The notes under the pieces were generated by a model. It did no database searches. It was not told the DNA's origin and saw nothing but the letters and a program-made list of their open reading frames with translations. A DNA stretch of 64,000 nt from Anthracocystis setariae (Eukaryota > Basidiomycota > Ustilaginomycetes > Ustilaginales > Ustilaginaceae). Shown one piece after another: positions 63,372-64,000 of the stretch; the first letter of the stretch is position 1; every line of letters begins with the position of its first letter. The translations under genes were made by a program, and so were the position numbers. Location of the stretch: contig CAKMXJ010000010.1 of the NCBI GenBank assembly GCA_928724745.1, positions 744,001-808,000 of the forward strand, in the 5' to 3' direction.

Positions 63372-64000
63372 TGTCACGGGCGGCGATGCCGGGGCGGCGG
63401 AAAACTAGTTTTTCGACCGCCTTCAGTTTGAGCGCGGCTAGGCAAGTGGTTGATTGGCCGTCGTCGCAGTCGGAGGAGAGGAGGTAAGCTGCCGGCAGTG
63501 CGTCGTACCGAGCATTGTTGTTACCATAGGCAGCGAAGTCGAAGCGGTGGAAAAACCGTTTCGCGGCCGCCGTCAACGCGAGCGCGGCTCAGAAAGTTAT
63601 TTTCGGCCGCTTTTGCTCATAGTGGTCGGATCGCGGCTGTTCAACGTCGCAGAGACGCCGGATCGCGACAACACCACCTCGAGGCGAGCAGCAGTTGAGG
63701 GACACCATCCCAGGCGCTCTCAGAGGCTTGGAGGTGATCAGCCGCCTGTACCACGGCCAGAACAAGCACACACGCAGGCCGTGCAGCTAGACAATAGGCT
63801 AGCGCCGGATCGGCCTTGCCATAGGGGTTTGGAGCGGTCCTACTTAATGTCTCCTCATCTGCTTCGAAGTGGATGAGCTCCTCATCCACTCTACTTCTTA
63901 CAACACCAGTCTTTAGCTCAGTATAGCTCCTTAACGTCGTCGTCACGATCATTCAGTATCTAGTAAAGTAAGTTGCAATTACAGTAGCATTGCAGCTTCC
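63372..64000 (+). mobile_element. 3' LTR of element B, cut by window end
   Basis: Begins TGTCACGGGC directly after the polypurine tract GGAAGGGGGGTAA. 629 bp visible, matching 54819-55447 without a difference that I can see. Confidence 0.92.

Larger units (their letters stand above)
35019..64000 (-). mobile_element. Element D: host Ty3/gypsy element (partial), interrupted by elements A and B
   Basis: Element D enters at 35019, where the second 322-bp repeat stops. Comparison with the first copy (which continues GTGGACC after GAATCAAA) defines the junction and predicts TSD TCAAA. Its 3' LTR (35019-35368, minus orientation) is followed by a polypurine tract (minus strand CCCGGGGGGGGGGGGTAA) and an antisense spliced ORF. 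That ORF is split by element A (36094-54365) and, further on, by element B at 54818/54819. The gag-pol part must lie beyond the window. Confidence 0.8.
54819..64000 (+). mobile_element. Element B: intact Ty3/gypsy chromovirus, runs off the window
   Basis: The 5' LTR is 54819-55931. The 3' LTR starts at 63372 and would end near 64484. Gag, pol and the antisense gene are all open. The visible 629 bp of the 3' LTR show no difference from the 5' LTR. Same family as element A (gag, pol and antisense exon 2 are very similar) but LTRs are clearly diverged, and it is in the opposite orientation. It is inserted in the element D antisense ORF; expected TSD ACCTC (54814-54818). Confidence 0.93.

Overview
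The window is a fungal nuclear contig, most likely from a smut (Ustilaginomycotina). Genes are GC-rich, introns are few and short (73-120 nt, GT-AG), Zn2Cys6 regulators are present, and there is a C2H2/RecQ-like helicase of the type known from Ustilago subtelomeres. The left third (1-19.7 kb) is ordinary gene-dense chromosome. The right two thirds are repeat territory.

Left, genes: (i) the tail of an ABCC-type ABC transporter (1-228). (ii) A MAL-like sugar locus: a frame-broken Zn2Cys6 activator (376-2586), an alpha-glucoside/sugar permease (2867-4585, minus) and a GH13 maltase (7559-9322, plus), divergent around a 3-kb microsatellite-rich promoter. (iii) A catabolic-looking cluster: glutamine-synthetase-like ligase (9436-10963, minus), aldehyde dehydrogenase (11275-12696), six-exon SDR (13241-14587), salicylate-hydroxylase-type FAD monooxygenase (14737-16101, minus) and an intact Zn2Cys6 regulator (17175-19733), with a CGG-N7-CCG site between the last two.

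Middle (20-35 kb): a solo LTR with a perfect target duplication. Then a module of three genes: a C2H2 + tyrosine-recombinase-like + RecQ-helicase protein (22078-27148, broken by one base) and two Fe(II)/2-oxoglutarate dioxygenases (27871-28797 plus; 29098-30177 minus; the second resembles TET/JBP). Between and beyond them lie a 99-bp array of inverted repeats and an array of ACACGCA...TGCGTGT palindromes. Subtelomere-like satellites follow: a ~370-bp repeat, a 1.1-kb AT-rich satellite, and a 322-bp duplication carrying TTAGGG-like blocks.

Right (35.0-64 kb): four nested Ty3/gypsy elements. Element D (35019 to beyond the window) contains element A (36094-54365, TSD GATGC). A contains element C (42329-50851, TSD CTTGG/CTCGG) inside its pol. 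D is also hit by element B (54819 to beyond the window). A, B and C encode gag, protease, RT, RNase H, integrase and a C-terminal chromodomain. All four carry an extra spliced gene in ANTISENSE between pol and the 3' LTR, encoding a six-cysteine (CX2C..C...CX2C..C) protein. A, B and C have a 10-nt PBS one base inside the 5' LTR that is complementary to a site within the LTR, which suggests Tf1/sushi-type self-priming rather than tRNA priming. All differences between paired LTRs (5) and the one TSD mismatch are CpG transitions. B looks intact and very young.

No rRNA, credible tRNA or CRISPR array was recognised.
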